From Alistipes onderdonkii (lineage in GTDB: Bacteria; Bacteroidota; Bacteroidia; Bacteroidales; Rikenellaceae): a DNA stretch of 64,000 nt. The translations under genes were made by a program, and so were the position numbers. The stretch lies in contig NZ_CP102251.1 of NCBI RefSeq assembly GCF_025145285.1, positions 2,418,001 to 2,482,000 on the forward strand. Reading direction: 5' to 3'. The notes under the pieces were generated by a model. The model was given only the letters and a program-made list of their open reading frames with translations. It was not told where the DNA came from and made no database searches. Position 1 is the stretch's first letter, and each line of letters starts with the position of its first letter. This document shows positions 39,679 through 49,601 of this stretch, piece by piece.

Positions 39679-42522
39679 ATGAAACGAAAGATCCTCTTCA
39701 CACTATTGGCCGCGGTGTTCGCCGCGGGGATCGCCTTTGCGGAAAAGTTGCCCGTGGCAAAGGCTGTCCGCCCTGAAAAAGAGTTGTATAAAACATTCGC
39801 TAATCCCGACGGGCGCCATCGTCCCTATGTGCGCTGGTGGTGGAACGGCGCCCGTGTGAACGAGCAGGAGATCCTGCGCGAGCTGGACGTGATGCGTGAT
39901 GCCGGAATCGGCGGTGTGGAGATCAACACCATCCAGTTCCCCGACCAGACCACCGATACGGTGGGGTGTGCTGCGCTGACATGGCTGAGCGACGAGTGGA
40001 TCCGCATGGTCAACGTGGCTGCCGACGGCTGCCGTGAGCGCGGTATGGTCTGCGACATCATCGTCGGCTCGGGCTGGCCCTTCGGCGCAGAATACCTTGC
40101 GCCCGAGGAGCAGGTGCAGATGCTCTATCCCGTTACGGTCGATGTCAAGGGCGGGCGGTTTACCATCGGCCGCGACGAGGTGCTGGGCATGGCCAACGCC
40201 CATGTGGCCAATCCCCGCAGCAACCCGACCAAGGAGCTTATGTTCATCCGCCTGATGCCCAAGCATGTCGCCCATTTCACCGAGGGCGTTTCGTACGACG
40301 AACAGGCCGGCAATGATACCATCACGGTCGATGTCCCCGAGGGCGAACATGTTCTCTACTTTTTCGTGAAGCTGAACGGCTATTCGCGTGTTATCCTGGG
40401 GGCTCCGGGCGCCAGCGGGCCCGTGGTGAACCACCTCGACGGCAAGGCCGTGGAGCGTTACCTCGATAAATTTTCCGATGCGATGCATTTCACCCGCGGC
40501 AAACTCAAGGGGGAAATCCGCGCGGCGTTCTGCGACAGTTTCGAGCTGGAAGGCAACAACTGGACGCCCGGCATGTTCGCCGAGTTCGAGAAGCGTATGG
40601 GTTACTCGCTCTATCCGTTCCTGCCCTATGTGTTCCAGCGTACCGGAGCCATGGGCGAACCCGTCCGTGAGGCTTACGGCTGCAGTTTCTCGCCCGAAGT
40701 GACGCGCGACGTGATCGAGCGTGTCCGCCACGATTTCTGGCACGTGCAGATGCAGCTCTTCAAGGAGAACTTCATCGACGTATACAATGCGTGGTGCCAT
40801 CGCAACGGGCTCAAGTCGCGCATCCAGGCCTACGGCCACCAGCTCCATCCCATCGAAACGTCGATGTATCTCGACATCCCCGAATGCGAATCGTGGATAC
40901 ACGACGGTATCGGCCGGGTGATGGAGCCCAACCAGTACCTTTCGGGACGCGGTTACAGCATGGTCAACAAGTTCGTCGCTTCGGGGGCGTTCCTGGCCAA
41001 CCGCAACATCGTGAGCTGTGAAGAGCAGACCAACGTGGGCAATATCTTCCAGACCACGCTCGAGGAGGTCAAGGTGACGGGCGACCGCAGCAACCTTTCG
41101 GGCGTGAACCACTCGGTGCTCCACGGCTTCAATTACAGCCCCCGCCAGAAGGATTTCTTCGGCTGGATACAGTTCGGTACTTATTTCAACGAGAACAATA
41201 CGTGGTGGCCTTATGTGCGTCCGTGGATGGATTACAAGGCGCGTGTCTCCGCCCTGTTGCAGAACAGCGTCTATCAGGCCGACATCGCCATCCTGCCGCC
41301 GCTCGAAGACCTCTGGTCGATCCACGGCATGCAGCGCGACCCCTATCCCGGCGTCACCTATCCCGCCTATGCCAACGACCTCTGGGAGGCCGTCCAGCAG
41401 AGCGGCAACGGCTGCGACTATGTCAGCGAGAAGGTCATCTGTCAGTCGTCTGTCTCCGGCGGCCAGCTCCGCTTCGGTTCGCGCAGCTACAAGACCCTGT
41501 TGCTGATGGAGGTCGAGAGCCTCGAACCCCGGACCGCTGCGCGCATCGCTGACTTCGTGGCGGCGGGCGGACGTGTGATCGCCATCGGGAAGGTGCCCCA
41601 CAAGGGGCTCGGATTCCGCGATGCCGCGGCGAAGGATGCCCGTGTGAAGGCGATCATCGACCGTGTCGTGACGACCTGGCCCGACCGTTTTGTCCGTGTC
41701 GATGCCCCGCAGGGGGATATGCTCGGCTGGTACCGCACCTTGCAAGCGGAATACGGCCTGACCCCTTATGCGAAAATCTCCGCCCCCGACCGTTTTATGA
41801 TGATGAACTATTACAAGTCGGGCGACAAGGATATCTATTTCGTCGTCAACTCTTCGATCGAACGTTCCATGCAGACCCGGCTCGAATTCCCCGCCGAGGT
41901 GGCGGTCAAGCAGGCCTGGGTCTGGGATGCCGAGACGGGCGGGCGGCATATGCTCGACATGCGGAACGGTACGCTGGAGTTGTGCCTGACGCCTGCCGAG
42001 GCGAAATTCATCGTCTTCGAGAAAGACCGCGGTGGCCAAATGCTGCCCGCACCTGCACCCCGCAGCGCGAACCCCATTGCCCTCAACGGCATCTGGGATG
42101 TCAGGGCCACGCACCATGTGGATAAGAGTACCCGGGAATTCTCCCTGACCGACCTCGTGGATCTGCACAGCCTGCCGTTCCCCTGGTTGCAGAGCTTCGC
42201 CGGCACCATCGAATACACCCGCACGGTCGATGTCGAAGATCCGGCGGCCTACCATACGCTCGATGCCGGCCTTACGCATAACGGCATCACCGAACTTTTC
42301 GTCAACGGCGAGCCCGCGGGCATACGCTGGTACGGTGCACGTACGTTCGACGTAGCGGGCAAACTCCGTAAGGGCGCGAACGTCCTGACGATCCGTGTCA
42401 CCACGGTGCTGACCAACTATGCCAAGGCCCGTGCCGCCGACACTCCGACGGCCGCCCGCTGGGAATGGGCGCAGCGGCTCAATAAGGAACTCGGCCTGCG
42501 CGGCCCCGTAACCCTGTACTGA
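39679..42522 (+). CDS. GH106 family alpha-L-rhamnosidase-like protein
   Basis: A 947-residue secreted protein; the start MKRKILFTLLA gives a signal peptide, and the longer frame upstream runs out of phase over the GH76 gene. The GH106 sign is the WWWNGARVNEQEILREL start of the barrel followed by GVEI. The C-terminal part has a galactose-binding-like beta-sandwich (GIRWYGARTFDVAGKLRKG). GH106 enzymes are inverting alpha-L-rhamnosidases. It starts 20 bases after the GH76 pair. Confidence 0.82.
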   Translation: MKRKILFTLLAAVFAAGIAFAEKLPVAKAVRPEKELYKTFANPDGRHRPYVRWWWNGARVNEQEILRELDVMRDAGIGGVEINTIQFPDQTTDTVGCAALTWLSDEWIRMVNVAADGCRERGMVCDIIVGSGWPFGAEYLAPEEQVQMLYPVTVDVKGGRFTIGRDEVLGMANAHVANPRSNPTKELMFIRLMPKHVAHFTEGVSYDEQAGNDTITVDVPEGEHVLYFFVKLNGYSRVILGAPGASGPVVNHLDGKAVERYLDKFSDAMHFTRGKLKGEIRAAFCDSFELEGNNWTPGMFAEFEKRMGYSLYPFLPYVFQRTGAMGEPVREAYGCSFSPEVTRDVIERVRHDFWHVQMQLFKENFIDVYNAWCHRNGLKSRIQAYGHQLHPIETSMYLDIPECESWIHDGIGRVMEPNQYLSGRGYSMVNKFVASGAFLANRNIVSCEEQTNVGNIFQTTLEEVKVTGDRSNLSGVNHSVLHGFNYSPRQKDFFGWIQFGTYFNENNTWWPYVRPWMDYKARVSALLQNSVYQADIAILPPLEDLWSIHGMQRDPYPGVTYPAYANDLWEAVQQSGNGCDYVSEKVICQSSVSGGQLRFGSRSYKTLLLMEVESLEPRTAARIADFVAAGGRVIAIGKVPHKGLGFRDAAAKDARVKAIIDRVVTTWPDRFVRVDAPQGDMLGWYRTLQAEYGLTPYAKISAPDRFMMMNYYKSGDKDIYFVVNSSIERSMQTRLEFPAEVAVKQAWVWDAETGGRHMLDMRNGTLELCLTPAEAKFIVFEKDRGGQMLPAPAPRSANPIALNGIWDVRATHHVDKSTREFSLTDLVDLHSLPFPWLQSFAGTIEYTRTVDVEDPAAYHTLDAGLTHNGITELFVNGEPAGIRWYGARTFDVAGKLRKGANVLTIRVTTVLTNYAKARAADTPTAARWEWAQRLNKELGLRGPVTLY

Positions 42523-42560
42523 TAACTTAAAACCCTAATAAAGTAATTCTGTAAACGACT

Positions 42561-44090
42561 ATGAAAAACAAAAACATCTCCCGGGCTTGCCTTGCTGCGG
42601 CCCTCGTCATGGCCGGTACGGTTTCGGCACACGCCTCGGCGCTCCGCAGCAGTGCTCCGGAAACCGAAGCCGCGGTTATGATTATGGACAATACGCGTAT
42701 GGCCAGGCCCAAAGCGAAGATCGTAAAAGAATATGCCCCGACCAACCGTCCGGCCGAGTCCGAGCGTCTGTTCCGCTCCGAGGCCGTCGAGGCCGAGATC
42801 GCGCGCATCAAGGGCGTGCTCTCCAATGCCAAGCTGGCCTGGATGTTCGAGAACTGTTTTCCCAACACGCTCGACACGACGGTGCGCTACCGCAAGGACG
42901 ACAACGGCAAGGACGACACGGTGGTTTATACCGGAGACATCCATGCCATGTGGCTCCGTGACTCGGGTGCGCAGGTGTGGCCCTACCTCCAGCTGGCCAA
43001 CAAGGACGAGCACCTGCGCAGTATGCTGGCCGGCGTGATCCGCCGCCAGTTCAAGTGCATCGAGCTCGATCCCTATGCCAATGCGTTCCTCGACCCCTAC
43101 GACCCGAACCCCGACCATCAGTGGATGAGCGACCAGACCCAGATGCGCCCCGAACTGCACGAACGCAAGTGGGAGATCGACTCGTTGTGCTATCCGTTGC
43201 GCCTGGCCTATGAATACTGGCTGGTGACGGGCGACGATTCGGTGTTCGACGAACATTGGATGGCGGCCGTCAGGAACATTCTCAAGACGTTCCGTGAACA
43301 GCAGCGCAAGGAGGGTGTCGGCCCCTATACGTTCATGCGTGTGACCGACCGCCAGCTCGATACGGTCTGCAACATGGGCAAGGGCAATCCGGTGAATCCC
43401 GTCGGGCTGATCGCTTCGGTATTCCGTCCCTCGGACGATGCGACGACGTTCCTCTTTCTCGTGCCTTCGAATTTCTTTGCCGTGACTTCGCTGCGCAAGG
43501 CTGCCGAAATCCTGACCAAAGTCAACGGACAGGCCGCCTTGGCTGCCGAGTGCACCGAACTGGCTGCCGAGGTGGAGACGGCGCTCAAGAAATACGCCAC
43601 CTACAACCATCCCGAATACGGGACGATCTACGCCTTCGAGGTCGACGGTTACGGCAACCGTTTCCTGATGGACGACGCCAACGTGCCGAGCCTGCTGGCG
43701 ATGCCTTACCTGGGCGATATGGACGTGAACGATCCGATCTACCAGAATACCCGCCGCTTCGTGTGGAGCGAGGCGAACCCCTACTTCTTCCGCGGTTCGG
43801 CGGGCGAAGGCATTGGCGGCCCGCATATCGGTTACGACATGGCCTGGCCGATGAGCATCATGATGAAGGCCTTTACCTCGCAGGACGATGCCGAGATCAA
43901 GCGCTGCGTAGAGATGCTGATGACCACCGATGCCGGGACGGGCTTCATGCACGAGTCGTTCAATGTGAACGACCCGACGGATTTCACCCGCTCGTGGTTC
44001 GCTTGGCAGAACACGCTGTTCGGTGAGTTGATTCTCAAGCTGGTGAACGAGGGTAAGGTCGACCTGCTGAACTCGATTACGGTAAAATAA
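42561..44090 (+). CDS. GH125 exo-alpha-1,6-mannosidase
   Basis: A 509-residue secreted protein with signal peptide (cleavage after about AHA). GH125 (former DUF1237) features are WMFENCFPNTLDTTV, TGDIHAMWLRDSGAQ, the EIDSLCYPLRLAY block and the C-terminal HESFNVNDP, which together form the (alpha/alpha)6 barrel active site. The enzyme removes alpha-1,6-mannose from non-reducing ends, completing the work of the GH76 endo-enzymes. A terminator follows, so it closes the transcription unit. Confidence 0.9.
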   Translation: MKNKNISRACLAAALVMAGTVSAHASALRSSAPETEAAVMIMDNTRMARPKAKIVKEYAPTNRPAESERLFRSEAVEAEIARIKGVLSNAKLAWMFENCFPNTLDTTVRYRKDDNGKDDTVVYTGDIHAMWLRDSGAQVWPYLQLANKDEHLRSMLAGVIRRQFKCIELDPYANAFLDPYDPNPDHQWMSDQTQMRPELHERKWEIDSLCYPLRLAYEYWLVTGDDSVFDEHWMAAVRNILKTFREQQRKEGVGPYTFMRVTDRQLDTVCNMGKGNPVNPVGLIASVFRPSDDATTFLFLVPSNFFAVTSLRKAAEILTKVNGQAALAAECTELAAEVETALKKYATYNHPEYGTIYAFEVDGYGNRFLMDDANVPSLLAMPYLGDMDVNDPIYQNTRRFVWSEANPYFFRGSAGEGIGGPHIGYDMAWPMSIMMKAFTSQDDAEIKRCVEMLMTTDAGTGFMHESFNVNDPTDFTRSWFAWQNTLFGELILKLVNEGKVDLLNSITVK

Positions 44091-44105
44091 CAGGTTCGTT
44101 TTTTT

Positions 44106-44148
44106 CAGGAGGGCCGCGGGAATATCGCGGCTCTCCTGTCGTTTTTTT
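44106..44148 (+). terminator. Terminator after GH125
   Basis: 13-bp stem (CAGGAGGGCCGCG with CGCGGCTCTCCTG, one G-T pair), 7-base loop, then TCG and seven T. Confidence 0.85.
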
Positions 44149-44150
44149 GC

Positions 44151-44158
44151 TATCTTTG
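44151..44158 (+). promoter_or_regulatory. -7 promoter box of the GH97 gene
   Basis: TATCTTTG directly after the terminator T run, 23 bases before the GH97 ATG. Confidence 0.6.
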
Positions 44159-44181
44159 TATCCGACCTAAATTATTATATT

Positions 44182-46122
44182 ATGAAGAAACGACTTCTGG
44201 CATTGTTCTGCGCATTGGCTGTGGGCGGTGCCGTTACGGCCAAGACCGTCGGTGCGACGTCGCCCGGCGGAAACCTCCGCATGGAAATCGAGGTGGCAGA
44301 CAAGATCAGTTATACCGTCTGGAGCGGTGCGGACAAAGTCCTCGATGCCTGTACGTTGTCGCTGACCCTGGCAGACCGTACGCTGGGCGAGGCTCCCCGT
44401 CTGCGCAGCGTGAAACGCTCCTCGGCCGACGAGATGCTCGAACGCCGCAACCCGACCAAGGATGCCATCGTCCGGAACTGCTATAATGCCGTGCAACTCA
44501 GGTTCGCCGGCGACTACGCGGTGGAGTTCCGCCTTTTCGACGACGGTGTGGCCTACCGCTTCGTCACCTCGCTGCCCGGCGAGGTCGAGGTGCTCGGCGA
44601 AGAGTGCCGGCTGGGACTGCCCGCCGGAAGCGAGGCGTGGCTCTCCGAGGTGAACGGTTTCCGTTCGATGTACGAGGAGCCCTACACCCGTGTGGCGATG
44701 TCCGGGTATGCCCCTTCGGACAAGATGAGCTACCTGCCCGTGCTGGTCGGGATGCCGGGGGGCAAGAAGCTCCTGCTGGCTGAGTCCGATGTACGGGACT
44801 ACCCCTGCATGTTCGTCAGGAGCGACGGACGGGGCGGTTTCGAATCGCTTTTCCCGCGCGTGCCGAAGGAGTACGGCCCCGATGGCGACCGCAGCCTGAA
44901 GGTGCTCTCCGAAGAACCCTATATTGCCAGGACGCAGGGGACGCGCACTTTCCCGTGGCGCCTTGCCGTCGTGGCCGAGGAGGATGCCGACCTGATCGAA
45001 AACGAACTGGTGTGGCTGCTGGCCGCTCCCGCTGCCGATACCGACTGGGAGTGGGTGAAGCCCGGACTGGTGAGCTGGGATTGGTGGAACGGCATGCGCC
45101 TGTCGGGGGTCGATTTCCGTGCCGGGCGCAATACGGAGTCCTATCGGTACTACATCGACTTCGCAGCCAAATACGGCGTTCCCTATATTATCATGGACGA
45201 AGGCTGGTCGGCATCGACGACCGACGTATTCCGTCCCAATCCCGACCTCGACCTGCCCGGCCTGATCGCCTACGGCAAGGAGCGCAACGTGCAGATCGTG
45301 CTGTGGCTGACATGGCTCGCCGTCGAGAAGGACATGGAACGCCTTTTCACGACGCTCGAAGAGTGGGGCATCCCGGGCGTGAAGATCGACTTCATGGATC
45401 GTAGCGACCAGTGGATGGTCAACTATTACGAGCGTGTGACCAAGTGTGCGGCCGATCATCATATCTTCGTCGACTGGCACGGCTCCTATACACCCAAGGG
45501 CCTTTTCCGCACCTATCCGAACCTGCTGACCTACGAGGCGGTGCTTGGCATGGAGCAAGGCGGCCGCTGCAAACCCGACAACAGCAATTACCTGCCTTTC
45601 ATCCGCAATGCCGTCGGCCCCATGGACTTCACCCCGGGCGGGATGTTCTGCTCTCAGCCCGAGGATAACCGTTCGACGGGTTCGAACCCGATGGCCTCGG
45701 GGACGCGCGCTTACCAACTGGCACTTTACGTCGTCTTCGAAAGCCCGTTACAGATGATGGCCGACAACCCGGTCTATTATTACCGCGAACATCCCTGCAC
45801 GGAGTTCATCGCCTCGGTGCCTACGACCTGGGACGAGCTGCGCGTGCTGCGTGCACGGTGCGGCGAACAGGTCGTCATGGCGCGCCGCAAGGGCGACCGG
45901 TGGTTCATCGGGGGCATTACCAACAACCGGCCCTATTCCACCGAGGTCGCGCTCGATTTCCTGCCTGCCGGGCGCAGTTATACGATGACCTCGTTCGAGG
46001 ACGGTGTGAATGCCGACCTGCAGGCCATGGATTACAAGAAACGTGAGCGGAAAGTCGATGCTTCGACCGTCGTGAAGATCGACATGGTTCGCAATGGCGG
46101 CTGGGCGGCCGTAATCGAATAG
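44182..46122 (+). CDS. GH97 family glycosidase (probably retaining, alpha-galactosidase type)
   Basis: A 646-residue secreted enzyme: signal peptide, N-terminal beta-super-sandwich, central (beta/alpha)8 barrel and C-terminal beta domain. GH97 blocks WDWWNGMRLSG, YIIMDEGWS and VKIDFMDRSDQ are present. Asp403 in the last sits where retaining GH97 enzymes (BT1871-type alpha-galactosidase) have their nucleophile; inverting SusB-type enzymes lack it. The specificity is therefore likely alpha-galactoside. It has its own promoter, so it may be expressed apart from the mannosidase unit. Confidence 0.87.
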   Translation: MKKRLLALFCALAVGGAVTAKTVGATSPGGNLRMEIEVADKISYTVWSGADKVLDACTLSLTLADRTLGEAPRLRSVKRSSADEMLERRNPTKDAIVRNCYNAVQLRFAGDYAVEFRLFDDGVAYRFVTSLPGEVEVLGEECRLGLPAGSEAWLSEVNGFRSMYEEPYTRVAMSGYAPSDKMSYLPVLVGMPGGKKLLLAESDVRDYPCMFVRSDGRGGFESLFPRVPKEYGPDGDRSLKVLSEEPYIARTQGTRTFPWRLAVVAEEDADLIENELVWLLAAPAADTDWEWVKPGLVSWDWWNGMRLSGVDFRAGRNTESYRYYIDFAAKYGVPYIIMDEGWSASTTDVFRPNPDLDLPGLIAYGKERNVQIVLWLTWLAVEKDMERLFTTLEEWGIPGVKIDFMDRSDQWMVNYYERVTKCAADHHIFVDWHGSYTPKGLFRTYPNLLTYEAVLGMEQGGRCKPDNSNYLPFIRNAVGPMDFTPGGMFCSQPEDNRSTGSNPMASGTRAYQLALYVVFESPLQMMADNPVYYYREHPCTEFIASVPTTWDELRVLRARCGEQVVMARRKGDRWFIGGITNNRPYSTEVALDFLPAGRSYTMTSFEDGVNADLQAMDYKKRERKVDASTVVKIDMVRNGGWAAVIE

Positions 46123-46182
46123 GCGTGCCCGGGCCGGAGTCCATCCGCGATCGGTAGGCGGACAGTGCCCGGATTTGCCGTA

Positions 46183-46227
46183 AAAAAACGAAAGGAAATG
46201 CGTTATTCGCACTTCCTTTCGTTTTTT
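46183..46227. terminator. Shared bidirectional terminator of GH97 and mqnC
   Basis: A long A-rich/T-rich stem (AAAAAACGAAAGGAA paired with TTCCTTTCGTTTTTT, slight mismatch near the loop) ends converging genes on both strands. Confidence 0.85.
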
Positions 46228-46263
46228 CGTTCCTGTGTTTTTCCTGGCGAGCCCGGGAGGGTT

Positions 46264-47364
46264 TCAGGCCTGCGGGGCATATTCCCGCATCCGGTACAGC
46301 TGGTCGCGCAGGCGAGGGGTGAAACCCGCCTCGCGGATGGCTTTGCGGATGCCCTCGGCGTCGAAACGGTTGTGCGCTCCGGCCGAGGAGACGACGTTTT
46401 CCTCGATCATGATCGACCCCATGTCGTTGGCGCCGCTGTGCAGGGCGGCTTGTGCCGTGGCCTTGCCCACGGTGAGCCACGAGGCCTGGATGTTGCGGAT
46501 ATTGCACAATACAAGGCGGCTCACGGCGATGATGCGCAGGTATTCCAACGGAGAGAACCGTGTCGTTACCCCCTGGCGTTCCAATTCGGTGCCCGTCGAC
46601 CGGAAGATCCACGGGATGAATGCGATGAACCCGTACTTTCCTTCGGGGCAGCGGGCCTGCAGGTCGCGGATACGCAGCAGGTGGTCTACACGCTGGTGCG
46701 GGGTCTCGACATGGCCGTACATCATCGTTGCCGAGGTCGGAAGGCCGAGGCAGTGCGCCTCGTGCATCACGTCGAGCCACTTTTCGACCGACGGCTTGGC
46801 GGGCGATATGGCCCTGCGTACGACGGGGTCGAGGATCTCGGCGCCGGCGCCCGGAAGCGAGTCGAGCCCGGCTGCCATCAGGCGGCGCAGGGTCTCCAGG
46901 GTCGTCAGGCCGCTGATGCGGGCGATGTGCGCCACCTCGGGCGCACCCAGCGCATGCAGCCGCAGCGTGGGGTAGAGCGCTTTCAGGTCGGAGAAAAGCC
47001 GCTCGTAGAAGTCAATGCGCAGTTGCGGATGCAGGCCGCCCTGCAACAGCAGCTGGTCGCCGCCCAGCTCCAGCGTACGGTCGATCTTCTCGCGGTATTC
47101 GGCCAGCGTGGTGACGAATGCCCGGTCTGTCTGGTGGGGCTTGCAGTGGAAATTGCAGAACCGGCAACCCGAGATGCAGACGTTGGTGATGTTGACATTG
47201 CGGTCGATCTGCCAGGTCACCACCTCCGGGTCGGGAACCACGGCGCGGCGCACCTCGTCGGCCACGAGCGCCAGCTCCTGCAACGGAGCCTGGTCATAGA
47301 GCCGGTAGGCCTCCTCGCGTGAGAGCGGCTCCCTTCGCCGGCATTTGTCGTAGATGCGTTGCAC
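46264..47364 (-). CDS. mqnC: Cyclic dehypoxanthinyl futalosine synthase (radical SAM)
   Basis: A menaquinone enzyme of the futalosine route that cyclises dehypoxanthine futalosine. The 366-residue protein has the radical-SAM cluster motif CISGCRFCNFHC near residue 66, LLLQGGLHP, GAGAEIL, ATMMYGHVETPHQR and the C-terminal NDMGSIMIEENVV. The latter blocks separate MqnC from MqnE. It starts 2 bases after rnr and is the last gene of the unit. Confidence 0.88.
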   Translation of the reverse strand: MQRIYDKCRRREPLSREEAYRLYDQAPLQELALVADEVRRAVVPDPEVVTWQIDRNVNITNVCISGCRFCNFHCKPHQTDRAFVTTLAEYREKIDRTLELGGDQLLLQGGLHPQLRIDFYERLFSDLKALYPTLRLHALGAPEVAHIARISGLTTLETLRRLMAAGLDSLPGAGAEILDPVVRRAISPAKPSVEKWLDVMHEAHCLGLPTSATMMYGHVETPHQRVDHLLRIRDLQARCPEGKYGFIAFIPWIFRSTGTELERQGVTTRFSPLEYLRIIAVSRLVLCNIRNIQASWLTVGKATAQAALHSGANDMGSIMIEENVVSSAGAHNRFDAEGIRKAIREAGFTPRLRDQLYRMREYAPQA

Positions 47365-47366
47365 GG

Positions 47367-49601
47367 CTATCGGTTTTTACGGCGGGTGCTGCGGCGTACC
47401 TTCGGGCCGTCCTCGCGGGGTGCGGGGGCCATGGGACGACCGTTGTCTATCAGCAGCTCGAAATCGAGCTGGCGCTTCTGCAGGTCGGCACGTTTCACGC
47501 GGATGCGTACGGCGTCGCCCAGCGTCATGCGGCGGCCTGTCGAGCGGCCGACGATCTCGTAATTGGCTTCGTCGAACTGGAAGAAATCACCTTCGATGTC
47601 GCGCAGGAACGACATGCCCTCGATGTGGGTTTCGTCCAGCTCGACATAGATGCCCCATTCGGTGAGCCCCGAAATGTGGCCGTCGAACTCTTCGCCGATG
47701 CGCTCCTTCATGAATTCGACCATCTTGTATTTGATCGAGGCGCGTTCGGCCTCGGAGGCGATCACTTCGCGTTCCGAAGCGCGGGCGCACAGATCTTCGA
47801 GCGTCGTCTTGTCTGCCGCCTTCTCGCCTGCGAGGTAATGCGCCAGCAGGCGGTGCACCATCATGTCGGGATAGCGGCGGATGGGCGACGTGAAATGCGT
47901 ATAGTAGGGGAATGCAAGGCCGTAGTGGCCGATGTTGTCGGTCGTGTAAAAGGCTTTTGCCATCGAACGCACGGCCATCGTCGACACGGCGTTCTCCTCA
48001 GTCGAACCTTTGATTTGGGCGAAGAGCTTGTTCAGCTCCTTGGCCACGGCACGCCCGCTCGTGGCCTTGAAGATGTGCCCGAAGCGCAGGATGAACTGCC
48101 GGAAACGGTCGAGCTTCTCTTCGCTCGGCTTGTCGTGCACGCGGTAGACCATCGTGCGTTCCACGGTGCGCCCCTTGTCGGTCTTGCGCTTGCCGCAGAA
48201 CTCGGCGACACGGCGGTTTGCCAGCAGCATGAACTCCTCGATCATCTGGTTCGATTCTTTCTGCTCCTTGAAATAGACGCCGATGGGCTTCCCAGCCTCG
48301 TCGAGTTGGAATTTCACCTCCTCGCGGTCGAAGCTGATGGCTCCGTTCTTGAAACGCTCCCTGCGCAACGCCTGTGCCAGTCGGTTGAGGGTCAGAACCT
48401 CTTCGGCGAAATCACCCCGGCCCGTTTCGATGATCTCCTGCGCCTCGGCATAGGTGAACCGGCGGTCGGAGTAGATCACCGTCCGTCCGAACCATTCGTC
48501 GAGTATCTCCAGCCCTTCGTTGATCGTGAATACCGCCGAGAAACAGAGGCTCGCCTCGTGCGGGCGCAGCGAGCAGAGCTCGTTCGACAACCGCTCGGGC
48601 AGCATCGGGACGGTGCGGTCTACCAGGTAGACCGACGTGCCGCGTTCGACGGCCTCGTCGTCGATCACCGAATGCGGGCGCACGTAGTGCGTCACGTCGG
48701 CGATATGCACGCCGATTTCCCATACGCCCTCCCCGACCTTGCGTACCGAAAGCGCGTCGTCGAAGTCCTTGGCGTCGGCCGGGTCGACCGTGAAGGTCGT
48801 CACATTGCGGAAATCGCGGCGCCGGGCGATCTCCTTGGCCGTAATCCGGCCGTCGATACCCTCCGCCGCCTGTTCGATCTCGGGCTCGAAGCGGTAGGGC
48901 AGTTCGTATTCGGCCAGGATGGCGTGCATCTCGGTGTCGTTGTTGCCCGCCATGCCCAGCCGCTCGATCAGCTCGCCCACGGGGCTCTTGCTCCCCTCGG
49001 CCCAGTCGGCTATGCGCACGACGACCTTTTCGCCGTCCTTCACGTCGGGGTACAGCCGTTTGGAGAGGTAGATGTCCATCGGCATACGGCGCGAATCCGC
49101 CCGTACGAATATCTGGTGCGCCCCTACTTCGGCGATGCCGACATAGGGTTTGCGGCTGCGTTCAACGATGCGTGTGATCTCGCCCTCCATCTTCCCGTCG
49201 CGGCCGCGGTGCATGACGACCACCTCCACGCGGTCGCCGTTCAGGGCGTTGGCCGTGTTGCGCTGGTTGACGAAGATATCTTTCTCCTCACCCTCGACGC
49301 GCACGTAGATCGACCCCGTGGCCGTCATGTCCGCCACGCCTTCGAAGTGGGGCAGGTGCTTGTGCGTGAGGCGGTATTTCTCGCGTGCGCACTCCTCGAC
49401 GATGCCTTCGTCGTGCAGCCGTCCCAGGATCTCGAATGTTTCGCGGCGCCCCTCTTTCGTGGCGCCTCCCGAGGCCGAAGCCAGGTGCTTGAGTGAGAAT
49501 TTATTGTTGGGGAACTCCCGGAAAAGGCTCAGGATGATTGCCGCCCTGTCGGTGTTCTTCGCACCCTTTTCCGGGCGCTTTTTTTGTGTTTGCTTTTTCA
49601 T
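47367..49601 (-). CDS. rnr: Ribonuclease R
   Basis: A 744-residue 3'-5' exoribonuclease that degrades structured RNA. It has an N-terminal helix-turn-helix segment, two cold-shock domains, the RNB catalytic domain with the acidic cluster DPADAKDFDDAL, an S1 domain (GWVELDETHIEG-like) and a basic C-terminal tail (RRSTRRKNR). It overlaps the M20 gene stop by ATGA, which indicates coupling. Confidence 0.93.
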   Translation of the reverse strand: MKKQTQKKRPEKGAKNTDRAAIILSLFREFPNNKFSLKHLASASGGATKEGRRETFEILGRLHDEGIVEECAREKYRLTHKHLPHFEGVADMTATGSIYVRVEGEEKDIFVNQRNTANALNGDRVEVVVMHRGRDGKMEGEITRIVERSRKPYVGIAEVGAHQIFVRADSRRMPMDIYLSKRLYPDVKDGEKVVVRIADWAEGSKSPVGELIERLGMAGNNDTEMHAILAEYELPYRFEPEIEQAAEGIDGRITAKEIARRRDFRNVTTFTVDPADAKDFDDALSVRKVGEGVWEIGVHIADVTHYVRPHSVIDDEAVERGTSVYLVDRTVPMLPERLSNELCSLRPHEASLCFSAVFTINEGLEILDEWFGRTVIYSDRRFTYAEAQEIIETGRGDFAEEVLTLNRLAQALRRERFKNGAISFDREEVKFQLDEAGKPIGVYFKEQKESNQMIEEFMLLANRRVAEFCGKRKTDKGRTVERTMVYRVHDKPSEEKLDRFRQFILRFGHIFKATSGRAVAKELNKLFAQIKGSTEENAVSTMAVRSMAKAFYTTDNIGHYGLAFPYYTHFTSPIRRYPDMMVHRLLAHYLAGEKAADKTTLEDLCARASEREVIASEAERASIKYKMVEFMKERIGEEFDGHISGLTEWGIYVELDETHIEGMSFLRDIEGDFFQFDEANYEIVGRSTGRRMTLGDAVRIRVKRADLQKRQLDFELLIDNGRPMAPAPREDGPKVRRSTRRKNR

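Noticed and set aside
39703..42279. 858-residue open frame antisense to the GH106 gene
   Set aside because: Composition is His/Arg/Val-rich mirror sequence of a high-GC gene, with no domain pattern. Similar antisense frames occur opposite rnr, transketolase, iorA and subunit I.
47319..49496. 725-residue plus-strand frame opposite rnr
   Set aside because: A shadow of RNase R. The minus strand shows all RNase R domains and no plus-strand promoter or family motif is present.
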